Both the position numbers and the translations under genes were made by a program. The notes beneath the pieces are model-generated. The model did no database searches. It saw nothing but the letters and a program-made list of their open reading frames with translations, and was not told where the DNA came from. A stretch of DNA of 64,000 nucleotides from CALAZP01 sp041164265 (GTDB lineage Bacteria > Bacteroidota > Bacteroidia > Chitinophagales > Saprospiraceae). The stretch spans positions 62,001-126,000 of the forward strand of contig JBEAPR010000047.1 in the NCBI GenBank assembly GCA_041164265.1, written 5' to 3'. The stretch's first letter is position 1. Every line of letters begins with the position of its first letter. This document shows positions 9,152 to 18,801 of this stretch, one piece after another.

Positions 9152-10255
9152 TTAATTAGCCGTTATCCAAAACCTTCCTTCATGATTGACGCATAGCTTT
9201 TTAGCCGTATCGCTTGGGTGTGGTATTTCAAAAATAAATCCCTCTGGTATAGGTATCAATTTTGGACTTATTCCCAACGATTTAAGATTCTGGTGTTCGT
9301 TTGTTAAATTACCAATAGAAGTGGAGAAGTGTTGGTGAGTTTTCAAAAATTCGTATTGAGCAAAATACCATTTCATTAATTTTTGCCTATCCTGATACCA
9401 TTCATCTTTAATAAAAGTTTCCGTTGCAGTCCCCACTATTTCAGTTGAAAATTGAACATAACCCCAAAGTTCTGGAAGGTGAATATCTACTTTTCCCGTA
9501 GGGGACCAAACCCAATTTTCCTGAGGACTGTTGGGGATTCTTCCGCTTTGTGAGTCTTTCTGCTTTTGATAATTGCCATTTTCAATTTCCATCCACCAAT
9601 CGACTCTAGAAAAATTAACCCGCCATTGCTCCTTATCTTCAGGGGCCTTAGCACCTCTTTTAACTTCTACCAGATCACTCCAAGGCATAGCTATCTCGAT
9701 AATCCAACTCGTATCCAGATCTGAAGGGTCATTCAAGGTTCCCTTAATTTTAACAGCAGATTGTAGCCCTCTAATGTCCCAACTTTGAACATAGTGAGGC
9801 AATCCTGTTCTCGCTCGATAGGGTGTTAGCATTAATAAATCCCATACTGCATTATTGGCGTTCATTTCATATTCCAAATACAAAATTCCATCCCCGTCAG
9901 GGTCTAAGAAAATTTCAAAATCATCGTTTTTAAACATTACGGCATCCCGCTCTTTAATGGTTGCCCAGATATGAGGCTCTTCTAACTCCGCAGCAAAATA
10001 AAAGTAATGCTCATCCCATAACATTTTAGCTCGGGTTCTGAAGGGGGGCTTAGGCTTTAGGTCTCCTTCAATATCTTGAAAATCAGCAGTCCATTCCGCA
10101 TTCTCCCAGGATTGCTCATTTAACTCCCCATCAATAATAATTTCATCTATTGCCTGATAACAAATATATTCAGGCGGCATAACCTGCGCAGTCAAAGGAA
10201 TTAGGTTCACTTCCACCAACATCAAAGGAAGTAACCACCACTTTATTGGTAACAT
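9152..10255 (-). CDS. Secreted carbohydrate-binding family 9-like protein
   Basis: The 367-residue protein has a signal peptide (to about AQ at residue 24) and a CBM9-like beta-sandwich over about 30-250, with the typical pattern DGELNEQSWENAEW, RTRAKMLWDEHYFYFAAELE and NDDFEIFLDPDGDG. The last 100 residues are a conserved but unassigned tail (WYFAQYEF, then FIFEIPHPSD). Such proteins bind sugars at the cell surface or in the periplasm; some CBM9 domains bind reducing ends. It follows the NHL propeller gene by 13 bp on the same strand. A purely binding role is likely, since no catalytic motif is seen. Confidence 0.8.
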   Translation of the reverse strand: MLPIKWWLLPLMLVEVNLIPLTAQVMPPEYICYQAIDEIIIDGELNEQSWENAEWTADFQDIEGDLKPKPPFRTRAKMLWDEHYFYFAAELEEPHIWATIKERDAVMFKNDDFEIFLDPDGDGILYLEYEMNANNAVWDLLMLTPYRARTGLPHYVQSWDIRGLQSAVKIKGTLNDPSDLDTSWIIEIAMPWSDLVEVKRGAKAPEDKEQWRVNFSRVDWWMEIENGNYQKQKDSQSGRIPNSPQENWVWSPTGKVDIHLPELWGYVQFSTEIVGTATETFIKDEWYQDRQKLMKWYFAQYEFLKTHQHFSTSIGNLTNEHQNLKSLGISPKLIPIPEGFIFEIPHPSDTAKKLCVNHEGRFWITAN

Positions 10256-10268
10256 AAATAGTCTTAAA

Positions 10269-11306
10269 TTATACTCTCGTTAGTTTAATAGGATAGGTTT
10301 GTCCAGAATTCCATTGCGCTACATAAACACTGCCTTCATCATCCACACAAACATCATGGGGATGTTTGAATAAAGGTTCTGTCTGATATAATTGCTCTAA
10401 ATCCCCGTCCTTATATACAGGTGCTCCACCACCTGGTACAGAGACTACCTGATTATCTTTGTTTAGAATCGTCACAAAACCGCTTTCAGAGTCATAGGGC
10501 AACTTACTAATCAGGGTAGCAAAATACACCTCTTCTCCCGAAATTACAGGCCTACAAATAAATGCTCCCGGAAGGTTGATTACAGCTAACAATTCTCCAT
10601 CCAATGAAAATCTCTTTACCTGATTTCTAGCCCGCGAAGTAATAAGTAAGGAATTTTCATAACCCTTTCTCGTATCCAAACAAATTCCATGGGCATTGTC
10701 AAAATATTCATCTCCCTCTCCTCTTCCTCCAAACCAATCCAATAATTCTCCAGTTGAATTATATCTCAGAATGTATTGTTTGCCATATCCATCCGCAACA
10801 TAAATATCCCCATTAGGAGCAATCGTAGTTTCAGTTGGAATATATTGGTCTGCTTTTTCGTAAAGACCTGTCTGCTCAGGCCAAGGCAATGTCATAACCA
10901 CCCGCCCATCTAAGGTGGTTTTAATTACTTCATGTCTAGCATTATCAGATATGTACAAATAATCAGTTCCTCCTTCGTTATTTAGAGTTAATCCATGTGC
11001 CCCAGGATATTCAGTCCCCCAAGATTCCAAGAAATTTCCGCCTTTATCGTAAATAATGATATTGTTCTTGGTGTGGTTAGTCAATAAAACAATCCTTCCT
11101 CGACTATCTTGGACCATTTCATGACAGTCTTTTACCGGAATTTTTGCAGGAGATAGGGCGCCCCATATGGTATCGACCCTATAGGTAAAATCTCCATGAC
11201 CAATGATTAGGTCATCTTTAGCTTTTCCAAAATTAATATTGGGAACCATAATAGCCCCGGCAGTTAATAATGAACTGGTCTTTATAAATTGTCTTCTTTT
11301 CTGCAT
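10269..11306 (-). CDS. NHL-repeat / six-bladed beta-propeller protein, Tat-like leader
   Basis: I place the start at ATG 11306 because it is preceded by a strong AAAGGAG ribosome site and is followed at once by a twin-arginine-like signal (KRRQFIKTSSLLTAGAIMVP). The upstream in-frame start at 11438 would overlap the divergent lipoprotein gene. The 345-residue product consists of NHL/SMP-30-type propeller blades (GDIYVADGYGKQYILRYNST, AHGICLDTRKG, HPHDVCVDDEGSVYVAQWNS). Related propellers act as lyases or lactonases or simply bind ligands. The Tat-like leader hints at export in folded form, perhaps with a metal. It is upstream of and co-directional with the CBM9-like gene. Confidence 0.8.
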   Translation of the reverse strand: MQKRRQFIKTSSLLTAGAIMVPNINFGKAKDDLIIGHGDFTYRVDTIWGALSPAKIPVKDCHEMVQDSRGRIVLLTNHTKNNIIIYDKGGNFLESWGTEYPGAHGLTLNNEGGTDYLYISDNARHEVIKTTLDGRVVMTLPWPEQTGLYEKADQYIPTETTIAPNGDIYVADGYGKQYILRYNSTGELLDWFGGRGEGDEYFDNAHGICLDTRKGYENSLLITSRARNQVKRFSLDGELLAVINLPGAFICRPVISGEEVYFATLISKLPYDSESGFVTILNKDNQVVSVPGGGAPVYKDGDLEQLYQTEPLFKHPHDVCVDDEGSVYVAQWNSGQTYPIKLTRV

Positions 11307-11352
11307 GGTATATCTCCTTTGTTTTATTTTTGAACCATAAAATAATACTTCT

Positions 11353-14300
11353 ATGCGAATTCTATATATAATCATCCCGCTTCTTATGGTAGGATGTTCT
11401 AAAACCAATGAATTACCTAATAGATTTACGCCTCTCAATAGTCAACAAACAGGAGTTGATTTTGAAAATACTCTTGAAGAAACCGAGGAATGGAATGTCT
11501 TATCTTATGAATATTTTTATAATGGAGGCGGAGTCGGCATAGCGGATTTTGATAAAAATGGCTTCGTCGATATATTCTTCAGTGGTAATATGACTCCCAA
11601 CCAACTCTATTTTAACAATGGAGATTGGAAGTTTGAAAACGTTACTAAAAAAGCTGGTTTAACGCATCTAAAAGACAAGTGGTACACTGGCGTCAGTATC
11701 GCTGATATAAATGGAGATGGATGGCTTGACCTATACCTTTCCTGCTCTGGACCTCAAGAAAGATCATTGAGGAAAAATGAACTCTACCTCAATAATGGAG
11801 ATGGAACTTTTACAGAAAAAGCATCCGATTTCAATCTTGATATTGAAGCGAATACGACTCAAACAGTTTTTTTTGATTATGACAGAGATGGGGATTTAGA
11901 CGCCTATCTATTAAATCACTCCACTGAAGATTTTCAAAATTTTGATGCCACTTTCGTGAAAAAAATGGAGGATGCAGATGCAGGTGATCAGCTACTTCGA
12001 AACGATAATGGTCAATTTGTTGACGTAACCCGTGAAGCAGGCATTAAAAACAATCCTCTAGGCTTTGGATTGGGTATAGCAGTAGAGGATTTTAATGACG
12101 ACGGATGGCCCGACCTATACATTTCCAACGATTATATTGAAGAGGATTACCTATATATAAACGAACAAAACGGAACATTTAAAGAGACCCTCAAAGAAAA
12201 CATAAGGCACATTTCTCATTTTTCTATGGGAAATCATGCAGCGGACATCAATAACGATGGATATTCGGATATAGTTACCTTAGACATGTTGCCAGAGGAC
12301 AACAAAAGACAAAAACTACTATATGGACCAGATAGTTATGAAAAATATCAATCTATGGTCAATAATGGCTTCCATCACCAAAATATGCGCAATATGCTAC
12401 AGTTGAATAACGGTGATGGAACTTTTGTGGAGATTGGTCAGGCTGCAGGTATTTCAAATACAGATTGGAGCTGGTCGCCTTTGTTTGCCGACTTCAATCG
12501 TGATGGTTGGTTAGATTTATTGGTTACCAACGGATATTTGAGGGATTATACTAATCGAGATTTTATGAACTATTATGCAGACCAAAGAATGAAAGCTTCT
12601 CAAGGGCTTCCTTCCGATGGTTTGATGGATATTATATCTAAAATGGAATCTACAAAGACCCATAATTACTTATTTAAAAATATCAATGGTTTGTCTTTTT
12701 CTGACCAAACCAATAGTTGGGGATTGGAACTTCCCATGTTAACCAATGGTGCTGCTGTTGCTGATTTGGATAATGATGGAGATGATGATATCATTCTGAA
12801 TAATATAAATGCCCCTGCTGGTCTTTATAGAAATGACCTTTTAAACGATCATCATTTTATCCGTATCTCCTTAAAAAGTCCTCAACCTATTGGGGCGAAA
12901 GTAACGGTTTATTACCATGAGACTTTTCAGAGTCGATCATTTTACCCCTCGAAAGGTTTTCAATCTTCCATGTACCAACCTTTAGTATTTGGTTTGGGCA
13001 ATAATTCAAGTATTGATTCCCTAATTGTGGATTGGCCTAATGGGAAAAGATCAAAATTGGATCAGCCCCAAATTAATACTTTGGTGACTATCGATGAATC
13101 CCTGGCTCAAAATAAACCTGCAACGGTTTTATCCTCTTCATCTCTTTTTCAGGAAGTTCCAAATAGAATTAATTTTTATCACGATGCCGAAGAAATTAAT
13201 GATCTTAAAAGACAACCCTTACTGCCTTTTGGTCTGTCAAATATAGGTCCTGGCGTTGCTGCAGCTGATGTTAATGGAGATGGCAAGATCGACCTGTACA
13301 TTGGTGGAGCTAAAATGCAAGCCGGTCGCTTGTATTTGCAATATGAGAAAGGGGTCTTTCAAAATCAATCCAACCAAGACTTTAAAAACGATATAATTTA
13401 TCAAGATGTGGCTGCAGAATTTTTCGATGCAGATGGAGATGGAGATCAAGATCTTTATGTAGTCAGCGGGGGATACAATTATCTTCCGGAGGATTTTGCT
13501 TTAGTAGATCGACTCTACCTTAATGATGGTAATGGCAATTTTACCAAATCCAAAAAAGGTCTTCCTTTAATGAGAACTAGCGGTGGGGCCATTGCCATTC
13601 ACGATATCGATGGAGATTCTGATTTAGACATTTTTGTAGGTGGGCGAGTAATTCCAGGTCAATATCCATTAAAACCTAGAAGCTATATCCTGCTCAATGA
13701 CGGTAAAGGACAATTCTTAGATGCCACAGCAGCAATTGGACCAGATTTGCTTTATCCTGGCCTAATTAATGGAGCCGGGTGGATTGATATGGATGGAGAT
13801 TCACAAAAGGACCTAATCCTCAATGGCTTGGGAACCTCAGTAGAAGTCTATCTAAACAAAGATGGACAATTGAAAAAATCAACTGAATTAATTTTTGATG
13901 AGGCTCCAAAAGGATGGTGGTTGTCCTTGGTAATTGCAGATTTAGATGGAGATGGTTTAGACGATATCCTGTGCGGAAATTTTGGAGAAAACAGTCAAAT
14001 GAAGCCTTCAAAAACCAGACCAACGGTTACTTATTATGCAGATTTTGATGATAATGGAACTGTAGATCCCATTCTCACTTATTATATAGGTAACCAATCC
14101 TATCCCGCCTATAGTAGAGACGAATTAACAGGTCAATTGGTAAAGTTGAAGAAGAAACTAACCGATTATAAATCTTATGCCGAAAAAAGTATAACAGATA
14201 TATTTGAACCTGAGGAACTGGAAAAGGCGGAAAAATTGGTAGTGGAAACCCAAAGTAGTTATTGGATTCAAAACCTAGGTAATGGCCAGTGGAAGTGGAA

Positions 14301-14607
14301 TAAATTACCACCTCAAGCCCAATGGGCACCTATTTATGATTTCGCAGTTAATGATTTTAACGGAGATGGCAATTTGGATTTTATTACCGGAGGAAATTGT
14401 GAAATGACGCGTACTAGTTTTGGGCATCAAGATGCTAATTATGGACAGGTTTTTATCGGAAAAGAAGATGGAACCTTTGAATTTTTGAATGTAGTTCAAT
14501 CTGGGGTGGCTGTATCAGGAGAGGTGCGCAATATCATTTCCCTGAATGATGAATTGATATTTTTCCGATATCACGATACCCCGTTATTCTACCAATTTAT
14601 ACCATAA
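11353..14607 (+). CDS. FG-GAP/VCBS-repeat lipoprotein with ASPIC/UnbV domain (CRTAC1-like)
   Basis: The 1084-residue protein begins with a lipoprotein signal whose lipobox Cys is residue 15 (LLMVGC). Many calcium-binding FG-GAP/VCBS repeats follow (DINGDGWLDLYLS, DYDRDGDLDAYL, DLDNDGDDDIIL, DVNGDGKIDLYIGG, DLDGDGLDDILC), building two propellers. An ASPIC/UnbV domain lies between them at about 500-590 (IGAKVTVYYHETFQSRSFYP, then SLIVDWPNGKR). These proteins are common beside SusCD loci and are thought to bind glycans or proteins at the surface. It heads an apparent three-gene unit with the DUF4434 and epimerase genes (4-bp gap, then a 4-bp overlap). Confidence 0.85.
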   Translation: MRILYIIIPLLMVGCSKTNELPNRFTPLNSQQTGVDFENTLEETEEWNVLSYEYFYNGGGVGIADFDKNGFVDIFFSGNMTPNQLYFNNGDWKFENVTKKAGLTHLKDKWYTGVSIADINGDGWLDLYLSCSGPQERSLRKNELYLNNGDGTFTEKASDFNLDIEANTTQTVFFDYDRDGDLDAYLLNHSTEDFQNFDATFVKKMEDADAGDQLLRNDNGQFVDVTREAGIKNNPLGFGLGIAVEDFNDDGWPDLYISNDYIEEDYLYINEQNGTFKETLKENIRHISHFSMGNHAADINNDGYSDIVTLDMLPEDNKRQKLLYGPDSYEKYQSMVNNGFHHQNMRNMLQLNNGDGTFVEIGQAAGISNTDWSWSPLFADFNRDGWLDLLVTNGYLRDYTNRDFMNYYADQRMKASQGLPSDGLMDIISKMESTKTHNYLFKNINGLSFSDQTNSWGLELPMLTNGAAVADLDNDGDDDIILNNINAPAGLYRNDLLNDHHFIRISLKSPQPIGAKVTVYYHETFQSRSFYPSKGFQSSMYQPLVFGLGNNSSIDSLIVDWPNGKRSKLDQPQINTLVTIDESLAQNKPATVLSSSSLFQEVPNRINFYHDAEEINDLKRQPLLPFGLSNIGPGVAAADVNGDGKIDLYIGGAKMQAGRLYLQYEKGVFQNQSNQDFKNDIIYQDVAAEFFDADGDGDQDLYVVSGGYNYLPEDFALVDRLYLNDGNGNFTKSKKGLPLMRTSGGAIAIHDIDGDSDLDIFVGGRVIPGQYPLKPRSYILLNDGKGQFLDATAAIGPDLLYPGLINGAGWIDMDGDSQKDLILNGLGTSVEVYLNKDGQLKKSTELIFDEAPKGWWLSLVIADLDGDGLDDILCGNFGENSQMKPSKTRPTVTYYADFDDNGTVDPILTYYIGNQSYPAYSRDELTGQLVKLKKKLTDYKSYAEKSITDIFEPEELEKAEKLVVETQSSYWIQNLGNGQWKWNKLPPQAQWAPIYDFAVNDFNGDGNLDFITGGNCEMTRTSFGHQDANYGQVFIGKEDGTFEFLNVVQSGVAVSGEVRNIISLNDELIFFRYHDTPLFYQFIP

Positions 14608-14611
14608 AATC

Positions 14612-15544
14612 ATGAGAATTACTGGTACTTTTTTAGATGAAATCAGTCATGATATCCCTCATCAAAATTGGGGTTCTAAAGAATGGGAAAAGGATTTTGA
14701 GTGGATGAAAGCTATTGGAATCGATACTGTTATTCTGATAAGGGCTGGATATAGGCGATGGCAAGTTTTCCCTTCTAAAGTTTTAGGACAATATCAAAAT
14801 GCATATAATCCTCCTTTAGATTTAGTTGAATTGTTTCTAACCTTATCAGAGCGATACGGCATGGATTTTTACTTTGGCCTTTATGATTCAGGTCAGTATT
14901 GGTTTGATACCGGAAATTATGCTAAGGAAGTAGAAATCAATCTGAGATTTATCGAAGAAGTATGGGAACGCTATGGTCATTTTTCTGCTTTTTCGGGTTG
15001 GTACATTTGCCAAGAAGTTAGTCGAAAAACTAAAGGGATAATAGACCTGTATGCTCAACTAGGGAAATTCTGTAAATCCATTTCAGGGGGTTTACCCACA
15101 TTAATTTCACCTTATATAGATGGAAAAAAAGCTTTACTTTCTAATCAATCTAACTTAAGCAAGCAAGATGGAATAGCTTTAAAAGAGCACGAATTGGAAT
15201 GGAATGAAATATTTGATGGAATTCGTGGAGCAATAGATATAGTAGCCTTTCAGGATGGTCATGTTGATTACGATGAGTTATCACATTATCTTGAAATTAA
15301 TAGTAGTTTGGCTGCGAGACATCAATTGAGATGCTGGACTAATGCAGAATCCTTTGATAGGGATATGCCAATAAAATTTTTACCTATAAAATGGGAAAAG
15401 CTCAAATTAAAACTTGAAGCCGCACAAAAAGCTCAAGTTGAAAAAGCGATAACATTCGAATTTTCCCATTTCATGAGTCCTCAATCAGCCTATATTCAGG
15501 CACATCATCTTTATAATCGATATATGGAATACTATTCAAAATGA
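14612..15544 (+). CDS. DUF4434 TIM-barrel protein, putative glycoside hydrolase
   Basis: The 310-residue protein has no signal peptide and starts MRITGTFLDEISHDIPHQNW, which matches the DUF4434 opening. Other barrel-strand motifs are MDFYFGLYDSGQYWFD, FSGWYICQEVS (candidate acid Glu) and IDIVAFQDGHVDYDELS. DUF4434 is regarded as related to GH TIM barrels, but its reaction is unproven. The lack of an export signal suggests a cytoplasmic substrate such as an imported oligosaccharide. Its stop overlaps the epimerase start by 4 bp (ATGA), implying translational coupling to ManNAc/GlcNAc metabolism. Confidence 0.75.
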   Translation: MRITGTFLDEISHDIPHQNWGSKEWEKDFEWMKAIGIDTVILIRAGYRRWQVFPSKVLGQYQNAYNPPLDLVELFLTLSERYGMDFYFGLYDSGQYWFDTGNYAKEVEINLRFIEEVWERYGHFSAFSGWYICQEVSRKTKGIIDLYAQLGKFCKSISGGLPTLISPYIDGKKALLSNQSNLSKQDGIALKEHELEWNEIFDGIRGAIDIVAFQDGHVDYDELSHYLEINSSLAARHQLRCWTNAESFDRDMPIKFLPIKWEKLKLKLEAAQKAQVEKAITFEFSHFMSPQSAYIQAHHLYNRYMEYYSK

Positions 15545-16695
15545 GAGAAATTGCTAAAAAATATCGGGAAGAACTTTTCAACAATGTCTTACCCTTTTGG
15601 ATGAATCACAGTCTTGATCAACAAGAAGGAGGCTTTTTTACTTGTTTGGATCGAAATGGAAACGTATATGATACTGACAAGTTTGTCTGGTTACAAGCTC
15701 GGCAAATTTGGACTTTTGCCATGCTCTATAAAGAAGAGGCCATGGCCGATGAGCAGTGGTTATCCATTGCCAATCACGGAGCTAATTTCCTCTCTAAATA
15801 CGGTAGAGATGAAGAAGGACAGTGGTATTTTTCATTGAGGAGAGATGGTAAACCTTTGGTTCAAGCCTATAATATTTTTTCAGATTGTTTTGCTTGCATG
15901 GGATTTGGCAAACTTTTCCAGGTCACTCAGGAAGAAAAACATGCTGCTGTAGCATTGGAAGCATTCCATAATATTCAAAAGAGAAAAGATAATCCTAAAG
16001 GAATTTACAACAAGCAAATAGCAGATAATAGACCTTTAAAAAACTTTGCCTTACCTATGATTATCTGCAATCTAGCACTGGAAATTGAACCTTTGTTAGA
16101 TGGTGAAACGGTTGAAAAAACGATAGCGGAATGTTTGCATGAGGTCATGAATGTTTTTTATGATGAACAGTCTGGGATGATTTTAGAAAATGTCACCCCA
16201 GAGGGAAAATTTGACGATTCTTTTGATGGTAGGTTAATGAATCCAGGTCATGCCATTGAGGCGATGTGGTTTGTTATGGATTTAGGACAACGGTTGGGTA
16301 AACCGGAATTGATTCGAGAAGCGGCTGAGCGGGGACTAAACATGCTGGAAAAAGGATGGGATGATACCCATCAAGGTATTTTTTATTTCTTGGATGCAAA
16401 AGGCTACCCTACTCAACAATTGGAATGGGATCAAAAATTATGGTGGGTACATTTGGAAACTTTAGTTTTTTTATCCAAATCCATCCATTTACTAGGTGAC
16501 CAAAAATATTACGATTGGTTTAATAAAGTTCACCATTATTCTTGGCATCATTTTGCCGATCCTGGTTATGGGGAATGGTGGGGATATCTCAATAGAAAAG
16601 GAGAAGTCTTAAAAACGCTAAAAGGGGGAAAATGGAAAGGATGTTTCCATGTTCCAAGAGCTTTGTATCAATGTTCCAAACTATTGGATCGGTAA
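15541..16695 (+). CDS. N-acylglucosamine 2-epimerase (AGE/RenBP family)
   Basis: The 384-residue cytoplasmic (alpha/alpha)6-barrel enzyme opens with FWMNHSLDQQEGGFFTCLDR and KFVWLQARQIWTF, which resemble animal renin-binding protein and the Bacteroides NanE-type epimerase more than cellobiose epimerases. His237 (in NPGHAIE) and His370 (in FHVPRAL) fall where the family's two essential histidines lie. The expected reaction is ManNAc to GlcNAc, feeding the ROK kinase and NagB fusion encoded nearby. Mannose or cellobiose epimerase activity cannot be excluded. Its 3' end overlaps the convergent oxidoreductase gene by 15 bp. Confidence 0.85.
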   Translation: MREIAKKYREELFNNVLPFWMNHSLDQQEGGFFTCLDRNGNVYDTDKFVWLQARQIWTFAMLYKEEAMADEQWLSIANHGANFLSKYGRDEEGQWYFSLRRDGKPLVQAYNIFSDCFACMGFGKLFQVTQEEKHAAVALEAFHNIQKRKDNPKGIYNKQIADNRPLKNFALPMIICNLALEIEPLLDGETVEKTIAECLHEVMNVFYDEQSGMILENVTPEGKFDDSFDGRLMNPGHAIEAMWFVMDLGQRLGKPELIREAAERGLNMLEKGWDDTHQGIFYFLDAKGYPTQQLEWDQKLWWVHLETLVFLSKSIHLLGDQKYYDWFNKVHHYSWHHFADPGYGEWWGYLNRKGEVLKTLKGGKWKGCFHVPRALYQCSKLLDR

Positions 16696-18525
16696 TCCAT
16701 GATGATTGACTGAAATGGATTCAAAAGGATGAGCTAATAAATCAATTATATAGGCAAATTCTCCTCGGGTAAGTAGATTTGATTGAATTGGACTAAAATT
16801 TTCCTTTTTTAAAATTTTCAAGGCATCCTCATATGAAATTGAACTCGAGGATAGCAGGTTAGCCACCTGAACGGTAGTTTTCAAATCTACCTTTGACCAA
16901 TCTTTTATTTCATGATTATCTAGTCCCAACTGTATCAAGCCTTTTTGTAAATCTTCAACTTGCATAGCTGAGTCGGGATAGTACCAAGTCCGATTAGCCC
17001 ATGCATAAGGTTCTCCTTCTCCTAATAATAAACCTGTACTTGCTATTTTTTGAATGGCTTTGAAATAGATATGTTCAGGCTTGACATCATAGGAGGGCAC
17101 CAAATATCCTCCAGCATTTAATACCTCATTTTGAACGAGACGCACCGGAACTTTATGAATAGGTAATTTTTCCCGTAGGGATAGAGCTGCCAGAGTACCA
17201 GCAGCTTGTCCAATTTGTAAAACTACTGGCTGCAATCGAGTCGAACCATTAACGATATTCGATACCGAAATAGCTTTATCTGCAACAATAAGTCCATCCA
17301 CCGTTTTAGGAATTAATGCTCCTAATGGTACATTAAAAGACGGTACAGGAGGAAAATTAATTTCAGGAATATCCTTTCGCTCTTTGTGGTGATGGTCAAT
17401 AGGGTAATCTCCAACCGCAATACCTGTCTTGTAAAGCGGCATCTCGGTATGGTATGGATTTAAAATATGATTTAAATCAAACCTGACTAAACCATCCAAT
17501 CGACGGCCTTCTCGATGATAAGGGATTAAAGGCAATAAGTCATCCGAAGGAAATTCATCATCTGCTAAACCCAGATTTTTGTATCCTAATTCATGTTGTA
17601 TAAAATAGACAAATTGAAGGGTTTTCAGTTTTGCCTTTTGCAAAGCTTCTGCTCTTTGCTCTTGATCCATTGGTACCAAGTTCAAGTAAATATCATTGCC
17701 TTTTATAGGCCAATTGATTAAATACTTTTCGTTAGGCAACTTGGCATAAGTCATCATGGTTTGGCAAGGGTGGATTCCACTTTTAGGTTCTGTGCAAAAA
17801 TCCAAACAAGCACAATCAAATAGGCTGGGATGGTAATGGGCAGGTTGATCAATAGTCTTATCAGCAGTTGGACCGTAGTCCTTTAAAAGAGCTGTAAAAG
17901 TTAAATCTTGAATGATATCATTAGCGGTCTCTAGTGCAATGGACTCGCCTGTTTGAGACCTCGCCTCCATTCCCAAATCAAAAGATGCCCCTACTTTAGC
18001 TAATACATCTCCTAGGTCCGTGCCGTCAATTAAAACTTTAGCTTGAACTTTAAAAATTTCTTTTTCTCGTTCCAAAGTGACTATCCAATGATTTTTTTCT
18101 TTTTTGATGGCCTTCCAAGAAGTATGAGGCATAAAAGTTAAGTACTCCTTTTCCGTTTCAATAAAATCTAATAAAATTTGTTTGCCTACCTTAGGTTCAA
18201 ATGCAGTGTGGGTTACCCAACCTGTCTGAAGGGCTTCTTTACTGCCGTAGTGATTCCTTAAAGCTGTTCTGAATGATCCCCATATTCCAGCTGGCATTTC
18301 GTGGTTACCATCTATAGCACTGACACCTGCTGCTGTAAGCATTCCACCTGGCCAAGCGGTAGATTCTATTAATAACGTCTTTGCACCTAGGCGGGCCGAT
18401 TGAATAGCAGCTGCAGTACCTCCTGTACCTGCTTCTATAACCAAAACATCCACTTTTATTACCGGCTTAATTTCGTTGGTGCACGCATTAATGGAAAGGA
18501 GAAAAAGGAGCAGAATAATGAGCAT
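16681..18525 (-). CDS. FAD-dependent oxidoreductase lipoprotein
   Basis: From ATG 18525 the product has 614 residues and a lipoprotein signal (LLLFLLSINAC). The longer frame, starting at 18636, would put about 37 polar residues before that signal and would run through the operator, so I reject it. A dinucleotide-binding fold follows (VLVIEAGTGGTAAAIQSARL, then ARLGAKTLLIE), typical of the FAD_oxidored family (PF12831), with the conserved WPGGMLTAAGVSAIDG and, later, ALIPKTVDGLIVADKAIS and GQAAGTLAALS. Such proteins are frequent in glycan loci and are sometimes labelled xanthan lyase without proof. It may oxidise a sugar outside the cytoplasm. It is divergent from susC and shares its regulatory region. 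Confidence 0.82.
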   Translation of the reverse strand: MLIILLLFLLSINACTNEIKPVIKVDVLVIEAGTGGTAAAIQSARLGAKTLLIESTAWPGGMLTAAGVSAIDGNHEMPAGIWGSFRTALRNHYGSKEALQTGWVTHTAFEPKVGKQILLDFIETEKEYLTFMPHTSWKAIKKEKNHWIVTLEREKEIFKVQAKVLIDGTDLGDVLAKVGASFDLGMEARSQTGESIALETANDIIQDLTFTALLKDYGPTADKTIDQPAHYHPSLFDCACLDFCTEPKSGIHPCQTMMTYAKLPNEKYLINWPIKGNDIYLNLVPMDQEQRAEALQKAKLKTLQFVYFIQHELGYKNLGLADDEFPSDDLLPLIPYHREGRRLDGLVRFDLNHILNPYHTEMPLYKTGIAVGDYPIDHHHKERKDIPEINFPPVPSFNVPLGALIPKTVDGLIVADKAISVSNIVNGSTRLQPVVLQIGQAAGTLAALSLREKLPIHKVPVRLVQNEVLNAGGYLVPSYDVKPEHIYFKAIQKIASTGLLLGEGEPYAWANRTWYYPDSAMQVEDLQKGLIQLGLDNHEIKDWSKVDLKTTVQVANLLSSSSISYEDALKILKKENFSPIQSNLLTRGEFAYIIDLLAHPFESISVNHHGLPIQ

Positions 18526-18623
18526 TTCAAAAAATTTTATTTGGTCAAACAGCGAATGGTAAATGTATTTCGTTTTATTTACAAAATAATTTATTATTAT
18601 ATTTTTTGTATTCGACCCATAAG

Positions 18624-18637
18624 TGTGTACGCACACA
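18624..18637. promoter_or_regulatory. Probable LacI-family operator upstream of susC
   Basis: TGTGTACGCACACA is an inverted repeat with arms TGTGT/ACACA and a central CpG, as is usual for LacI-family sites. Thirteen of its 14 positions match the site at 24747-24760, next to the LacI gene itself. Its centre is about 24 bp upstream of the susC -7 candidate, so a bound repressor would cover the -33 region. It lies in the 276-bp divergent region between the oxidoreductase and susC, so it could control both. Confidence 0.65.
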
Positions 18638-18654
18638 ATTTTACAAAATTTTAT

Positions 18655-18662
18655 TAAATTTG
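18655..18662 (+). promoter_or_regulatory. Candidate -7 element of the susC promoter
   Basis: TAAATTTG fits TAnnTTTG. No TTTG is seen at -33, where the operator sits instead. Transcription would start near 18668, giving a leader of about 130 nt before susC. The rest of the 276-bp intergenic region holds no convincing gene. Confidence 0.45.
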
Positions 18663-18801
18663 GGCCGTACTGTGAAAAAGTAAACTACTTAAATGACATT
18701 ATCCTATCTAAGAGATTTGATATACAAAGAAACCTCGTCATGTTCTTTGTCGAGGAATTATTTTTCTTACATCATTTTCAAAAGCATTTAAAAACAAAAC
18801 A

